A stretch of 64,000 nt of DNA from contig NZ_VLLA01000006.1 of assembly GCF_007830635.1 (NCBI RefSeq), positions 161,102 through 225,101 of the forward strand, read 5' to 3'. The translations under genes and the position numbers were made by a program. Each line of letters begins with the position of its first letter. The first letter of the stretch is position 1. The notes beneath the pieces are model-generated. The model searched no databases and was not told the DNA's origin. It saw only the letters and a list, made by a program, of their open reading frames with translations. Positions 34,789 to 44,520 of this stretch are shown in pieces. The DNA comes from Bradyrhizobium huanghuaihaiense. GTDB lineage: Bacteria; Pseudomonadota; Alphaproteobacteria; Rhizobiales; Xanthobacteraceae.

Positions 34789-36300
34789 GTGACAAAAGAC
34801 CCGCAAGCCAAGCGCAAGCCGGAAAACTGCGCCTTCGTCATCTTCGGCGTCACCGGTGATCTCACCCATCGCCTGGTGATGCCGTCGCTCTACAATCTGG
34901 CAGCGGAGCACCTGCTGCCGGAAAAATTCTGCGTCGTCGGCGTGGCCCGCAGAGGCCAGTCGGATGACGAGCTGCGCGACAGCCTGCTGAAGGGACTGCA
35001 CCAGTTCGCGACCCGTCCTGTGGACGACGACGTCGCAAAGAAGCTGCTGGAATGCGTGACCTTCGTCGAGGCTGATCCGAAGGATCCCCCATCCTTCGAC
35101 CGCTTGCGCGAGCATCTGGATTCGCTGGAATGCGCGCAGGACACCGGCGGCAACCGGCTGTTCTACCTGGCAACGCCGCCCGCGGCGTTTGCGCCGACCG
35201 CGCGCGAGCTCGGCCGCACCGGCATGATGAAGGAGAACGGCGCCTGGCGGCGGCTCGTGATCGAAAAGCCGTTCGGCACCGACCTCGCCTCGGCGCGTGC
35301 GCTGAACGGCGAACTGCTCAAGATCATGGACGAGCACCAGATCTACCGGATCGATCATTACCTCGGCAAGGAGACGGTGCAGAACATCCTGGTGCTGCGC
35401 TTTGCCAACGGCATGTTCGAGCCGATCTGGAATCGCAACCACATCGACCACATCCAGATCACCGTGGAGGAGAAGCTCGGCGTCGGCCATCGCGGCGGCT
35501 TCTACGACGCCACCGGCGCGCTGCGCGACATGGTGCCGAACCATCTGTTCCAGCTGATGTCGCTGGTGGCGATGGAGCCCCCTGCACGTTTCGACGCACA
35601 TTCCGTGCGCTCCGAGAAGGCCGACGTCCTCACATCGATCCAGCAGCCAAGCCGGGAAGAGGCGCTGAAGAATTCGGTGCGCGCGCAGTATCTCGCCGGC
35701 CGCAATGGCGACGGCGCGATCACGGACTATCGCAAGACCGAGGACGTCAAGCCCGACAGCACCACCGAGACCTTTGTCGCGCTCAAGCTGATGATCGACA
35801 ATTGGCGCTGGGCCGGCGTCCCCTTTTACCTGCGCACCGGCAAGGCGCTGGGTCACAAGCGCACCGAAGTCGCGATCAAGTTCAAGCAGGCGCCGCTGTC
35901 GATGTTTTCGGGCACGGACGTCGATCGCCTGTCGCAGAACTTTCTCACCATCGGCATCGCGCCGACCGAGACCATCGAGCTGCAGTTCAACGCCAAGATT
36001 CCGGGACCGAGCATCACCATCGACGGCGTCGAGATGAAGTTCCGCTACGGCGACTATTTCCGGGCCGATCCCTCGACCGGCTACGAGACGCTGATCTACG
36101 ACTGCATGATCGGCGACAACATCCTGTTCCAGCGCGCCGACGGCATCGAGGCCGGATGGCAGGCCGTGCAGCCGTTCCTGGATGCCTGGAAAAGCGAAGG
36201 CACCAACGGCATCGAGACCTATGAAGCCGGCAGCGACGGCCCCGCCTGCGCCGACGAGCTGCTCCGGCGCGACGGGCGAAGCTGGCGGAAATTTTCGTGA
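34789..36300 (+). CDS. zwf: Glucose-6-phosphate 1-dehydrogenase
   Basis: A 503-residue enzyme of the usual length that oxidises glucose-6-phosphate to 6-phosphogluconolactone with NADP+. FVIFGVTGDLTHRLVMPSLY is the cofactor site and RIDHYLGKETVQN the active-site signature with the catalytic His region. GTG 34789 is the start; gagcgaagg lies upstream. Its stop overlaps pgl by four bases (GTGA). Confidence 0.96.
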   Translation: MTKDPQAKRKPENCAFVIFGVTGDLTHRLVMPSLYNLAAEHLLPEKFCVVGVARRGQSDDELRDSLLKGLHQFATRPVDDDVAKKLLECVTFVEADPKDPPSFDRLREHLDSLECAQDTGGNRLFYLATPPAAFAPTARELGRTGMMKENGAWRRLVIEKPFGTDLASARALNGELLKIMDEHQIYRIDHYLGKETVQNILVLRFANGMFEPIWNRNHIDHIQITVEEKLGVGHRGGFYDATGALRDMVPNHLFQLMSLVAMEPPARFDAHSVRSEKADVLTSIQQPSREEALKNSVRAQYLAGRNGDGAITDYRKTEDVKPDSTTETFVALKLMIDNWRWAGVPFYLRTGKALGHKRTEVAIKFKQAPLSMFSGTDVDRLSQNFLTIGIAPTETIELQFNAKIPGPSITIDGVEMKFRYGDYFRADPSTGYETLIYDCMIGDNILFQRADGIEAGWQAVQPFLDAWKSEGTNGIETYEAGSDGPACADELLRRDGRSWRKFS

Positions 36301-37046
36301 TTGCGGCCGGACAGCCGAAGCTGATCGTCGCAGCCGATGCCGAGGCGCTGGCGCAGACCGCGGCCGAACGGGTGATGGCGCGGATCGGCGCCAACCCCTC
36401 GCGTATCGCGATCTGCCTCACCGGCGGGTCAAGCCCGAAAAAGCTCTATCAATTGCTCGGCAGCGACGCCTGCCGCGACAAAATCCCATGGGACCGCGCG
36501 CACTGGTTCATCGGCGACGAGCGGTTCGTGCCTGAAAGCGATCCTCTCAACAACATGGCGGTGGTGCGGGCGGCATTTCTCGATCGCAATGCGCCTGCCG
36601 GCCATATCCACCCGATCCCGACCACGGCCGGGAATCCCGATGGCGGCGCCCAGGCCTATGCACGCGAGCTGCAGGCCTTCTATGGCGCAGACCAGCTCGA
36701 TCCGGCGCGGCCGCTGTTCGACCTGGTCCTGATGGGCGCAGGCCCGGACGGCCACACCGCCTCGCTGTTTCCCGGCTTTCCCGAGATCGAGGAGACCCGG
36801 CGCTGGGTCGTCGGCGTTCCCGAGGCGAACGTCGCGCCCTTCGTGCCGCGCGTCTCGCTCACCCTGCCCGCTCTGGCCTCCTGCCACGAAATGCTGTTCG
36901 AGATTGCCGGGCACGACAAGCAGGCGATCTTGACGCGCCTCCTCAATGGCGAGAATCTGCCGGCCTTACGCGCGCGCTCGAATGGTGAGACCGTCTGGCT
37001 GGTCGACAGGGCCGCGCTTCCGGAGGAAATTCGTGGGCCGCGTTGA
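36297..37046 (+). CDS. pgl: 6-phosphogluconolactonase
   Basis: A 249-residue enzyme that hydrolyses 6-phosphogluconolactone. The DevB-type signatures are LTGGSSPKKLYQLL and HWFIGDERFVPESDPLNNM, then LMGAGPDGHTASLFPG. The GTG start overlaps the zwf stop. Its 3' end overlaps gntK by 14 bases. This places all three oxidative steps in adjacent coupled genes. Confidence 0.95.
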   Translation: MIAAGQPKLIVAADAEALAQTAAERVMARIGANPSRIAICLTGGSSPKKLYQLLGSDACRDKIPWDRAHWFIGDERFVPESDPLNNMAVVRAAFLDRNAPAGHIHPIPTTAGNPDGGAQAYARELQAFYGADQLDPARPLFDLVLMGAGPDGHTASLFPGFPEIEETRRWVVGVPEANVAPFVPRVSLTLPALASCHEMLFEIAGHDKQAILTRLLNGENLPALRARSNGETVWLVDRAALPEEIRGPR

Positions 37047-37575
37047 AGCACCTTGTGCGTTGATCGTGATGGGCGTGTCGGGTTCGGGCAAGAGCACGGT
37101 TGCAGGGGCGCTCGGCGAGCGGCTCGGCTGGCGCTTCGAGGACGGCGACAGCTTCCATCCCGCCAGCAATGTCGAGAAGATGCGGGCCGGCCATCCCCTC
37201 ACCGACGAGGACCGCTGGCCCTGGCTCAACGCCATCGCCGACGAGATCGAGCAGGTGTGCGGACGCGGCGGGCATGTCATCATCGCCTGCTCGGCGTTGA
37301 AGCATACCTATCGCGACGTGCTGCTGCGCGGACGAGACGACGTCCGCTTCATCTTCCTGAAGGGCACGAAAGAGCTGATCGCCGAGCGGCTCGCGCAGCG
37401 CAAGGGCCATTTCATGCCGCCCGGGCTGCTGACGAGCCAGTTCGACACGCTGGAGCCGCCGGAAGCAGGCGAGCACGTCCTCACCGTCTCGATCGACGAG
37501 ACGGTCGAGGCCATCGTGGACGGCATCGTACGGCAATTGAAACTGGGCGGGGCAATACCCAAGGTTCTGCCATGA
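37033..37575 (+). CDS. gntK: Gluconokinase
   Basis: A 180-residue P-loop kinase. VMGVSGSGKSTVAGAL is Walker A; GWRFEDGDSFHPASNVEKM is the gluconate-kinase signature, and CSALKHTYRDVLLRG follows. It feeds free gluconate to gnd as 6-phosphogluconate. GTG 37033 is chosen because cggaggaaa stands just before it; the longer frame from 36946 lies inside pgl. With the PQQ operon nearby, gluconate could come from periplasmic glucose oxidation (inference). Confidence 0.93.
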   Translation: MGRVEAPCALIVMGVSGSGKSTVAGALGERLGWRFEDGDSFHPASNVEKMRAGHPLTDEDRWPWLNAIADEIEQVCGRGGHVIIACSALKHTYRDVLLRGRDDVRFIFLKGTKELIAERLAQRKGHFMPPGLLTSQFDTLEPPEAGEHVLTVSIDETVEAIVDGIVRQLKLGGAIPKVLP

Positions 37576-38384
37576 CCCCCATCTCACTCGTGGTCTCCGA
37601 CGTCGACGGCACGCTGCTGACGAAAGACAAGACGCTGACCGAGCGTGCGCGGAGCGCGGTGCAACGGCTGCACCAGGCCGGCATCGGCTTCACCATCACC
37701 TCCAGCCGCCCTGCAATCGGCATGCGTTTCCTGATCGAGCCGCTGGCGCTGTGGTTGCCGGTCGGCCCGTTCAACGGCTCCTCGATCGTCGATCCCGAGA
37801 TGCGGCCGGTCGAGCAGCACCTGATTCCGCCGGGTGCTGCCGAGCGGTCCTTGCAGATCCTCCGCGACTACGGCGCGGACATCTGGCTGTTCACCACCGA
37901 CAAATGGCTGATCGACAATCCTGATGGTAAATACGTCGCGCATGAGCGGCACACGATCCGCTCCGATCCGACCATCGTGACGGATTTTTCGCCGTACGTT
38001 GCGAGCGCCTGCAAGATCGTCGGCGCCAGCGCCGACGCGGCCGGGCTCGCGGCTTGCGAGAAGGCGATGCAGGAGGCGCTCGGCAGCGCGGCCACCGCGG
38101 TGCGTTCGCAGACCTATTATCTCGACATCACGCCGCCCGGCTTCAACAAGGGCACCTTCGTCGAGGCCATGGCCAGGCGCCTCGACATCTCGACCGACGC
38201 GGTCGCGACCATCGGCGACATGCAGAACGACCTCCCGATGTTCCGCGTCAGCGGCACCTCGATCGCCATGGGCAACGCCGCCGACAACGTCAAGGACGAG
38301 GCGACCCACGTCACAGGGAGCAACGAGCAGGACGGTTTTGCCGAGGCGATGGAGATGATCTTGAAGCGGAACGGGGTGGGCTGA
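37572..38384 (+). CDS. HAD-family (Cof-type) sugar phosphatase
   Basis: A 270-residue hydrolase. Motif I is DVDGTLL at about 9-15; motif IV near the C-terminus is ATIGDMQNDLPMF. A C2-type cap lies between. It overlaps gntK by four bases (ATGA). In this operon it may dephosphorylate a pentose-phosphate or gluconate-phosphate by-product; the substrate is not readable from sequence. Confidence 0.88.
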   Translation: MTPISLVVSDVDGTLLTKDKTLTERARSAVQRLHQAGIGFTITSSRPAIGMRFLIEPLALWLPVGPFNGSSIVDPEMRPVEQHLIPPGAAERSLQILRDYGADIWLFTTDKWLIDNPDGKYVAHERHTIRSDPTIVTDFSPYVASACKIVGASADAAGLAACEKAMQEALGSAATAVRSQTYYLDITPPGFNKGTFVEAMARRLDISTDAVATIGDMQNDLPMFRVSGTSIAMGNAADNVKDEATHVTGSNEQDGFAEAMEMILKRNGVG

Positions 38385-38402
38385 GCGGGCCGCGGGTTCG
38401 CT

Positions 38403-38530
38403 CAACCTCTCCCGCTCGCGGGAGAGGTCGCCGCGTAGCGGCGGGTGAGGGTTTTCTCCTCTCGGGGGTTCTCGCCTGCGGAAGCACCCCCACCCCAGCC
38501 CTCCCCCGCAAGCGGGAGAGGGAGCGCACT
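38403..38530. repeat. Palindromic repeat of family B, copy 2
   Basis: Same arms as the copy at 24639-24790 (caacctctcccgctcgcggg ... ccgcaagcgggagaggga). It lies between the convergent HAD phosphatase and GH15 genes and could end both transcripts. Confidence 0.85.
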
Positions 38531-38566
38531 TCCGCTCTGGATACACGCAAGGCTAATCCAAATTCA

Positions 38567-40366
38567 CTACTTCGAACGCTGCATCGCCGGCTTCTCGCTT
38601 CTCTGCCTCGCCGCCGAAAGATTATGCGCCGTGTTGATCAGTGCGATGTGGGTCAGCGCCTGCGGGAAGTTGCCGGTCTGGCGGCGGGCCGCGGAGTCGT
38701 ATTCTTCGGCGAGTAGCCCGACATCGTTCGCAACGCCAACCACGCGATCGAACAAGACCTGTGCCCTGTCGAGATGGCCCGACAGCACATAGGCGTCAGC
38801 CAGCCACAGGCTGCAGGCGAGGAACGCGCCTTCGAGCGGCGGCTGGCCCGCGGGCACTTCGCGCGGATCGTGCCGCAGCACGAAACCGTCGCGCATCAGG
38901 CACGTCTCGACCGCTACGATGGTGCCCCGGATGCGCCGGTCTTCGGCCGGCAGAAAGCCGACCGCCGGCAGCAGCAGCACGCTGGCATCGAGCAGTTTTG
39001 AGCCGTAGGACTCGACGAAAGCGTTCTCCTCGGCATCGAATCCGTTGTTGCAGACGTCGCAATGAATGGCTTCGCGCAAGGTGCGCCAATGCAGCAGCGG
39101 CGCCTTGAAGCCAAAAGTCTCGGCGCTCTTGATGCCGCGGTCGAAGGCGACCCAGGTCATGACCTTCGAGAAGACGTAGTGCCGGGGCTGCCCGCGGCGC
39201 TCCCAGATGCCGTGGTCGGGCCGGTCCCAGACTTCGGCGAGATGGTTGAGCACGTTGCATTCCAGCGCCCAGCTCTCCTCGTCGAGCTTCAGCTTGGCCA
39301 TGCGCGACTGGTGGAAGGCGTCGATCAGCTCGCCGTAGACGTCGAGCTGGAGCTGCGCATGCGCGGCGTTGCCAACACGCACCGGCCGCGCGCCCTCATA
39401 GCCGGCGAGCCAGGCTGCTTCCCATTCCAGCAGCCGCCGCTGGCCCCAGATGCCGTACATGATCTGCATGTTCGACGGCGAGCCGGCGGCCGCGCGCAGC
39501 AGCCAATTGTGCCAGGCCGACGCTTCCTCGGTGTAGCCCGAGTTCATCAGCGCCAGCAGCGTGAAGGTGGCATCGCGCAGCCAGCAGAAGCGGTAGTCCC
39601 AATTCCTGGCGCCGCCGAGCTTCTCCGGCAGGGAGGTGGTGGGCGCCGCGACGATGCCGCCGGTGGGGGCGAAGGTCAGAGCCTTCAGCGTGATCAGCGA
39701 GCGCACGATCAGGTCGTGATAATCGCCGTCGCGGGTGCAATGGCTGCACCAATCTTGCCAGAAATTCTCGGTTTCCTTAAGCGCGACCTCAGGATCAATC
39801 GGCCCGGGCGGCTCGATATGCGAGGGACCGTAGGTCAGGACGAAGGGAATGGTCTCGCCTGCCCTCACCTCGAAGTCCGACACCGTGGTCAGATCCTCGC
39901 CGCGGGTCTCGACCGGCGTGCGCAGCACCGTCATGTCCTGGCCGGCGACCGCAAGCAAGGCGTGGTCGATCCGCCGCACCCAGGGAATGTCGACGCCGAA
40001 GCCGAAGCGGATGACGAGCTCCATTCGCATCTTGACGGTGCCGCCGACGCCGCGGACCAGACGCACGATGTCGGACGCCTTGCCCCGCGGCGGCATGAAG
40101 TCGATCAACGCGACCGTGCCGCTTTCGGTCTCAAACCGCGTTTCAAGGATGAGGGTATTGCCGAGATAGCGGCGCGAGATCGCGGTGACGTCCTCGCTTG
40201 GCGCGACCAGCCAGCGGCCATTCTTGCGGTTGCCGAGGATCGCGGCAAAGCAGGCGTCGGAATCGAAGGCCGGCCAGCACAGCCAGTCGATCGAGCCGTT
40301 GCGCCCGACCAGCGCCGCGGTCTCGCAGTCGCCGATCAGCGCATAGTCCTCGATCCTCTGCGTCAA
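38567..40366 (-). CDS. Glycoside hydrolase family 15 (glucoamylase/trehalase-like)
   Basis: A 599-residue cytoplasmic enzyme. The opening RIEDYALIGDCETAALVG and GSIDWLCWPAFDSDACF are typical of bacterial GH15 proteins, and GARNWDYRFCWLRDATFTL is the catalytic-domain signature near residue 258. The N-terminal beta-sandwich (to about 230) precedes the alpha/alpha-barrel. It could release glucose from alpha-glucan ends or from trehalose; sequence alone does not decide. The start is TTG 40366; no ATG or GTG precedes it in frame before the malQ stop codon 33 bases upstream. It follows malQ in one operon. Confidence 0.88.
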   Translation of the reverse strand: MTQRIEDYALIGDCETAALVGRNGSIDWLCWPAFDSDACFAAILGNRKNGRWLVAPSEDVTAISRRYLGNTLILETRFETESGTVALIDFMPPRGKASDIVRLVRGVGGTVKMRMELVIRFGFGVDIPWVRRIDHALLAVAGQDMTVLRTPVETRGEDLTTVSDFEVRAGETIPFVLTYGPSHIEPPGPIDPEVALKETENFWQDWCSHCTRDGDYHDLIVRSLITLKALTFAPTGGIVAAPTTSLPEKLGGARNWDYRFCWLRDATFTLLALMNSGYTEEASAWHNWLLRAAAGSPSNMQIMYGIWGQRRLLEWEAAWLAGYEGARPVRVGNAAHAQLQLDVYGELIDAFHQSRMAKLKLDEESWALECNVLNHLAEVWDRPDHGIWERRGQPRHYVFSKVMTWVAFDRGIKSAETFGFKAPLLHWRTLREAIHCDVCNNGFDAEENAFVESYGSKLLDASVLLLPAVGFLPAEDRRIRGTIVAVETCLMRDGFVLRHDPREVPAGQPPLEGAFLACSLWLADAYVLSGHLDRAQVLFDRVVGVANDVGLLAEEYDSAARRQTGNFPQALTHIALINTAHNLSAARQRSEKPAMQRSK

Positions 40367-40396
40367 TGTCGTACGAGCCTGGGAAGCCCCGGCTGT

Positions 40397-42358
40397 TCAA
40401 CTCCCGCCGGTCAGGGAACGTTCCCGCGTCGCCGCTCTCAAGGCCGTGAGATCAACCTTCGAGGCGATCTTGTCGAGTGCGACTGGAAGGCGCTGGCGCC
40501 AGTTCGGATGTTCGTCGATCGTGCCGGGAATGTTGGGCTGGTCGATCACGCCGAGCAGATCCTCCATGGACACCGCGAGCAGGCGCGAGGGCGTGCGCGA
40601 CAGGAAGGCGAGCACCGAATAGAGGTCGTTGGCATTGATGCCGTTCTGCCGCAAAATCTCGTCGAGCGCACCGAGCGCGTCCCAGCGGGCCTGGTCGTTC
40701 TCGCCGGGATCGAGCCCGAGCGAGCGCTTCATCTTGAGATCGCTGAAGGAACGCCAGCCCGCATAGGTGCACAAATCATGCGTGTTCAGCGTCACCAGCG
40801 CGTTGGGCCGGTAGTGATCGATATTGCGGAAATGGCCGCTATCGTCGCGCTCGAACATCATGACGAGATAGGACCAGATGCCGAAATCCTGCATGGTCTC
40901 GCGAAAACCTTCCGGCACGGTGCCGAGGTCCTCGCCGATCACGATGCATTTGTGGGCCGCGCTCTCGCGCACCACCGCGGCGAGCAGCGCCTCGAACGGC
41001 ATCTGCACATAGGCGCCGTTGTCCGGCTTGAAGCCGCGCGGCACGAGATAAAGCCGCTTCAAGCCGAGCACGTGGTCAAGCCGGATGGCGCCGGCGTGGC
41101 GCATCGAGGCCGCCAGCATGTGGGCGAACGGCACGAAGGATTGCGCCTCGAGGCCACCGGCGTTGAAGCCGGCGAGGCCCCAGTCCTGGCCGATGGTGTT
41201 GAGCACGTCGGGCGGAGCGCCGACGGCGAGGTGGCGGGAAATCGCGGTCTGCTCGTTCCAGGCATCGAAGCCGTTCGACTGCACGCCGACGGCAACGTCG
41301 AGATAGAGCCCGACGCGCATGCCGAGCTGGCCGGCCAGCTCCTTGGCGGCATGCAATTGGCTGTCGGCCGTCCATTGCACGAATTCGACGAACTCGACAT
41401 CGCGCTTATCAGGGCCATTGCGCAATTCGGCGCATTTGGCTTCGTCCGGCTGTTGCCATTCGGACGGCCATTCCCACCACGGCCGGTTGAAGCGATGCCG
41501 CAGCACCTCGAAGCAGGCAAAGCGGGACAATAGCGGCGCGCGGGCGGCGCGGAAGGCATCGAACTCCTTGCGGCGTGCCGCGCTCGCGCTCATCACGAAG
41601 CTGTTGAAGGCCGCGCGCAAGGCCAGCCATTTCAGGGCCGCCATGTCGGCATAGGGCACACGGTCGCCTTCACGCAGACGCGCGGCGGTCGCGGCCGCAT
41701 CGGGGACGAGATCAGCGGAAAATTCCGGGATCGCCTCGACGTCGATATAGAGCGGATTGAGGAACAGCCGGCTGTTCGGCGAATAGGGGCTGCAATCGGC
41801 CGGCTGGTCGTCGAACAACACATGCAGCGGATTGAGGCCGACGCCGTCGGCGCCGAGTTGCCTGGCGAGCCGGACGAGACCGGCGAGATCGGTGAAATCG
41901 CCGATGCCCCAATTGCGGTTCGAACGGACGCTATAGAGCTGCACCGCGAGCAGCCAACCGCGATCGAAATCGCCGCCGAAGGCGCGCTCGGGCGCCACGA
42001 TCATCGGCACCTCTTCGGTCGCGCCCCCGGCATCCGTCAGGGTCAGGCGGTGGTAGCCGAGCGGCAGGCCGGCAGGCCAGGCGATGACCGGCTCGCGTGT
42101 CTCGCCTTCCGCGATCACATTGCCGTTGCCGACGATCTTCCATTGCAGCGGCGGCGTCCCGGTTGCCGCGAGTTCGGTGCGCGGATGTCCGAGGGCGCGC
42201 ACCACGACCGGCCCGCTGACGAAGCGGTAGACCCGCTTCTCCGGCAGGGCATCGAGGATGGATTTGAGCGCCTCGGGCGCGGTGACCCGCAGCTTGCCGA
42301 GGGCGTCAATGAATTCGGACTGAACGCCCTTGATCCGGGCTTGAGCTAAAAGATCCAT
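40397..42358 (-). CDS. malQ: 4-alpha-glucanotransferase
   Basis: A 653-residue GH77 amylomaltase that transfers maltodextrin units. The catalytic residues are visible: Asp in AIRLDHVLGLKR, Glu in VIGEDLGTVPEGF and Asp in LNTHDLCTYAGW. The N-terminal extension of about 130 residues is found in the longer proteobacterial MalQ proteins. It is divergent from the glgE homologue, with an EcfG-type promoter about 80 bases upstream. Confidence 0.94.
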   Translation of the reverse strand: MDLLAQARIKGVQSEFIDALGKLRVTAPEALKSILDALPEKRVYRFVSGPVVVRALGHPRTELAATGTPPLQWKIVGNGNVIAEGETREPVIAWPAGLPLGYHRLTLTDAGGATEEVPMIVAPERAFGGDFDRGWLLAVQLYSVRSNRNWGIGDFTDLAGLVRLARQLGADGVGLNPLHVLFDDQPADCSPYSPNSRLFLNPLYIDVEAIPEFSADLVPDAAATAARLREGDRVPYADMAALKWLALRAAFNSFVMSASAARRKEFDAFRAARAPLLSRFACFEVLRHRFNRPWWEWPSEWQQPDEAKCAELRNGPDKRDVEFVEFVQWTADSQLHAAKELAGQLGMRVGLYLDVAVGVQSNGFDAWNEQTAISRHLAVGAPPDVLNTIGQDWGLAGFNAGGLEAQSFVPFAHMLAASMRHAGAIRLDHVLGLKRLYLVPRGFKPDNGAYVQMPFEALLAAVVRESAAHKCIVIGEDLGTVPEGFRETMQDFGIWSYLVMMFERDDSGHFRNIDHYRPNALVTLNTHDLCTYAGWRSFSDLKMKRSLGLDPGENDQARWDALGALDEILRQNGINANDLYSVLAFLSRTPSRLLAVSMEDLLGVIDQPNIPGTIDEHPNWRQRLPVALDKIASKVDLTALRAATRERSLTGGS

Positions 42359-42436
42359 TCGGCACGCAGCTTGCAGGCCATTATTTGGCCGGGGGCAGGG
42401 ATTTTAACGAGGTCGCGGAAGAGGTTAGTCAGGGGT

Positions 42437-42462
42437 AACTCGCAAACTGCGCTTGCCGTTCC
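42437..42462 (-). promoter_or_regulatory. EcfG-type promoter of malQ-GH15
   Basis: On the minus strand GGAAC (42462-42458) is followed after 17 bases by AGTT (42440-42437), one mismatch from the CGTT consensus. The expected start point near 42430 gives a leader of about 70 bases before malQ. Confidence 0.6.
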
Positions 42463-42466
42463 CCAG

Positions 42467-42499
42467 GGAACCAATGACACACAAGCGGCTTTCTATAAT
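42467..42499 (+). promoter_or_regulatory. Possible EcfG-type and sigma-70 elements upstream of glgE homologue
   Basis: GGAAC at 42467-42471 is followed after 18 bases by TT (GGAAC-N16-GCTT), a weak fit to the stress consensus. Its GGAAC faces that of the malQ promoter, four bases away (GTTCC-ccag-GGAAC). A perfect TATAAT stands at 42494-42499, without a clear -35 box. Confidence 0.4.
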
Positions 42500-42562
42500 G
42501 GTACCAAGCGTGGGTTCCCGACAAGGGAAACGGGCTCCTGCTTTCTTGTCAATGGCATCACC

Positions 42563-44509
42563 GTGAACAAGACAATTCAAACTGTCGAGAGTGCCGCAGC
42601 CGGCAGCGCTTTCCTCATCGAAGACGTCTATCCCTTGATCGACGGCGGCCGCTTCGCCGTGAAGCGGATCGCGGGCGAACGCGTCGAGGTCTGGGCCGAC
42701 ATCTACCGCGATGGCGACGCCGTGATCAGTGCCGCGCTGATCTGGCGAGGAGAGCAGGACCGCGAATGGCGGAGCGAGCCGATGATCCCTCACGGCAATG
42801 ACCGCTGGTCCGGCGCGTTCACGCCCGCTGAGCCCGGCCAATTTGTCTACGCGATCGAAGCCTGGACCGACGAGTTCGCGACCTGGTCGCACGCCGTCGC
42901 GCGAAAACGGCGGACCGGGGCCGATGTCAGCCTCGATGCGATCGAGGGCGCCGGACTGCTGACCAAGGCACATGGCGCGCGGCAGGACGCAGCACAGGTC
43001 ATCACCAGGCAATGCGAGGATTATCTCCAGACCGGCGACGTCGCTCCGCTGCTGGCAAACGAGCTCGGCAAAGCGATGGCCGAGAGCCAGTCGCGGCCCG
43101 ACCTGACGTGCTCGCCGCTCTTCCCGCTGATCGTCGACCGCGACAGAGCGCGCTTCGGCGCCTGGTACCAGATGATGCCGCGCAGCCAGAGCGAGGTCCC
43201 CGGCCAGCATGGGACCTTGCGCGACTGCATTGCGCGCGTGCCTGATATCGCCGCCATGGGCTTTGACGTGCTCTACTTCACGCCGATCCACCCGATCGGC
43301 CACACTCACCGCAAGGGCCGCAACGACGCACCGGTCGCGAGCGAGGGCGATCCCGGCTCGCCCTATGCGATCGGCGCCGCCGAGGGCGGGCACGATGCGT
43401 TGCATCCCGAGCTCGGCACGATCGAGGACTTCCGCGCGCTGGTCGCCACATGTCTCGAATACGGGCTCGAGCTTGCGCTGGACTTTGCCGTGCAGTGCTC
43501 GCCGGACCATCCCTGGCTGACCCAGCATCCGGAATGGTTCAAATGGCGACCGGACCGCTCGGTGCGGACGGCGGAAGGGCCCTATTCGGACATCGTCATC
43601 CCCGATTTCGGCTGCGTCGATCGCACCGGGCTGTGGAATGCGTTCCGCGACGCCATGCTGTTCTGGATCGACCATGGTGTCACCATCTTCGCGATCGACA
43701 ATCACGACACCGCGCCACTTCCGTTCTGGGAGTGGCTCATCGGCGACATCCGCCGCCGGCATCCCGAGGTGATCCTGTTCTCCAAGACCTTTGCACGGCC
43801 GAAGCTGATGAAGGGCCTCGCCAAGCTCGGCTTCGCGCAGTCCTTCAGCTATTTCCCATGGCGCACGGCGAAGTGGGAGCTGGAGCAGTATCTCGGCGAG
43901 CTGACCGGCTATCCCGAGCGGGACTTCTATCGGGCGAACCTGTTCGTCAACACCGCCGACCTCTTGCCCTATCATCTCCAGAGTGGCGAGCCCTGGATAT
44001 TCAAATCACGCCTCGCGCTGGCCGCGACGCTGTCGGGCAATTACGGGATCTTTGGCGGATTCGAGCTGCTGGAGCACGAGGCGATTCCCGGCCACGAGGA
44101 ATATCTCGATTCCGAGAAGTACCAGATCAAAACGCGCGACTGGAACGCGCCCGGCAACATCAAGCCCTACATCGCCGCGCTCAACCGCATCCGCAACGAC
44201 AACGCGGCGCTTCAGCAGACTGCGGCCTTGCGCTTCCTCGGCATCGAGGACGGCGAGACGATCGCCTTCGCCAAGGAGGCGGCCGATCCCGCCAACACGG
44301 TGGTCGTCGTGATTGCGCTCTCGCGCCATGCGCGCGAATTCTGGCTGCCGCTCGGCGACGTCACTGTTGACGCCGGTGGACAGCGACACCATGTGACGGC
44401 ACTCGAAAACCTCCTCACCGGCGAACAGTGCCGCATCGAATGGGGCGGGATCAGCTTGCGTATCGATCCCGACCGCGATCCTGCGCTCCTGTTCCGCTGC
44501 CTGGCGTAA
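42563..44509 (+). CDS. glgE: GlgE-like GH13 maltosyltransferase homologue with altered active site
   Basis: A 648-residue protein that follows GlgE from end to end: N-terminal sandwich domain, GH13 barrel ([42 protein letters not shown]) and C-terminal domain. GlgE extends alpha-glucans with maltose-1-phosphate. Here the nucleophile Asp379 remains ([11 protein letters not shown]), but the RxD arginine is Ala377, and the acid/base Glu is Lys408 ([11 protein letters not shown]), 29 residues from the nucleophile as in S. coelicolor GlgE. The phosphate-binding NPPKKY loop is reduced to GPY (339-341). The stabilising Asp466 (FVNTADLLP) is kept. It is probably inactive as a GlgE, or uses different chemistry. 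The GTG 42563 start is the best available but lacks a strong ribosome-binding site. It lies 11 bases before treS. Confidence 0.85.
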   Translation: MNKTIQTVESAAAGSAFLIEDVYPLIDGGRFAVKRIAGERVEVWADIYRDGDAVISAALIWRGEQDREWRSEPMIPHGNDRWSGAFTPAEPGQFVYAIEAWTDEFATWSHAVARKRRTGADVSLDAIEGAGLLTKAHGARQDAAQVITRQCEDYLQTGDVAPLLANELGKAMAESQSRPDLTCSPLFPLIVDRDRARFGAWYQMMPRSQSEVPGQHGTLRDCIARVPDIAAMGFDVLYFTPIHPIGHTHRKGRNDAPVASEGDPGSPYAIGAAEGGHDALHPELGTIEDFRALVATCLEYGLELALDFAVQCSPDHPWLTQHPEWFKWRPDRSVRTAEGPYSDIVIPDFGCVDRTGLWNAFRDAMLFWIDHGVTIFAIDNHDTAPLPFWEWLIGDIRRRHPEVILFSKTFARPKLMKGLAKLGFAQSFSYFPWRTAKWELEQYLGELTGYPERDFYRANLFVNTADLLPYHLQSGEPWIFKSRLALAATLSGNYGIFGGFELLEHEAIPGHEEYLDSEKYQIKTRDWNAPGNIKPYIAALNRIRNDNAALQQTAALRFLGIEDGETIAFAKEAADPANTVVVVIALSRHAREFWLPLGDVTVDAGGQRHHVTALENLLTGEQCRIEWGGISLRIDPDRDPALLFRCLA

Positions 44510-44520
44510 GGGGTCACGCC

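Noticed and set aside
39062..41533. An 823-codon plus-strand frame over the GH15 and malQ genes
   Set aside because: It is antisense to two well-supported enzymes and its translation is low-complexity and unlike any family.
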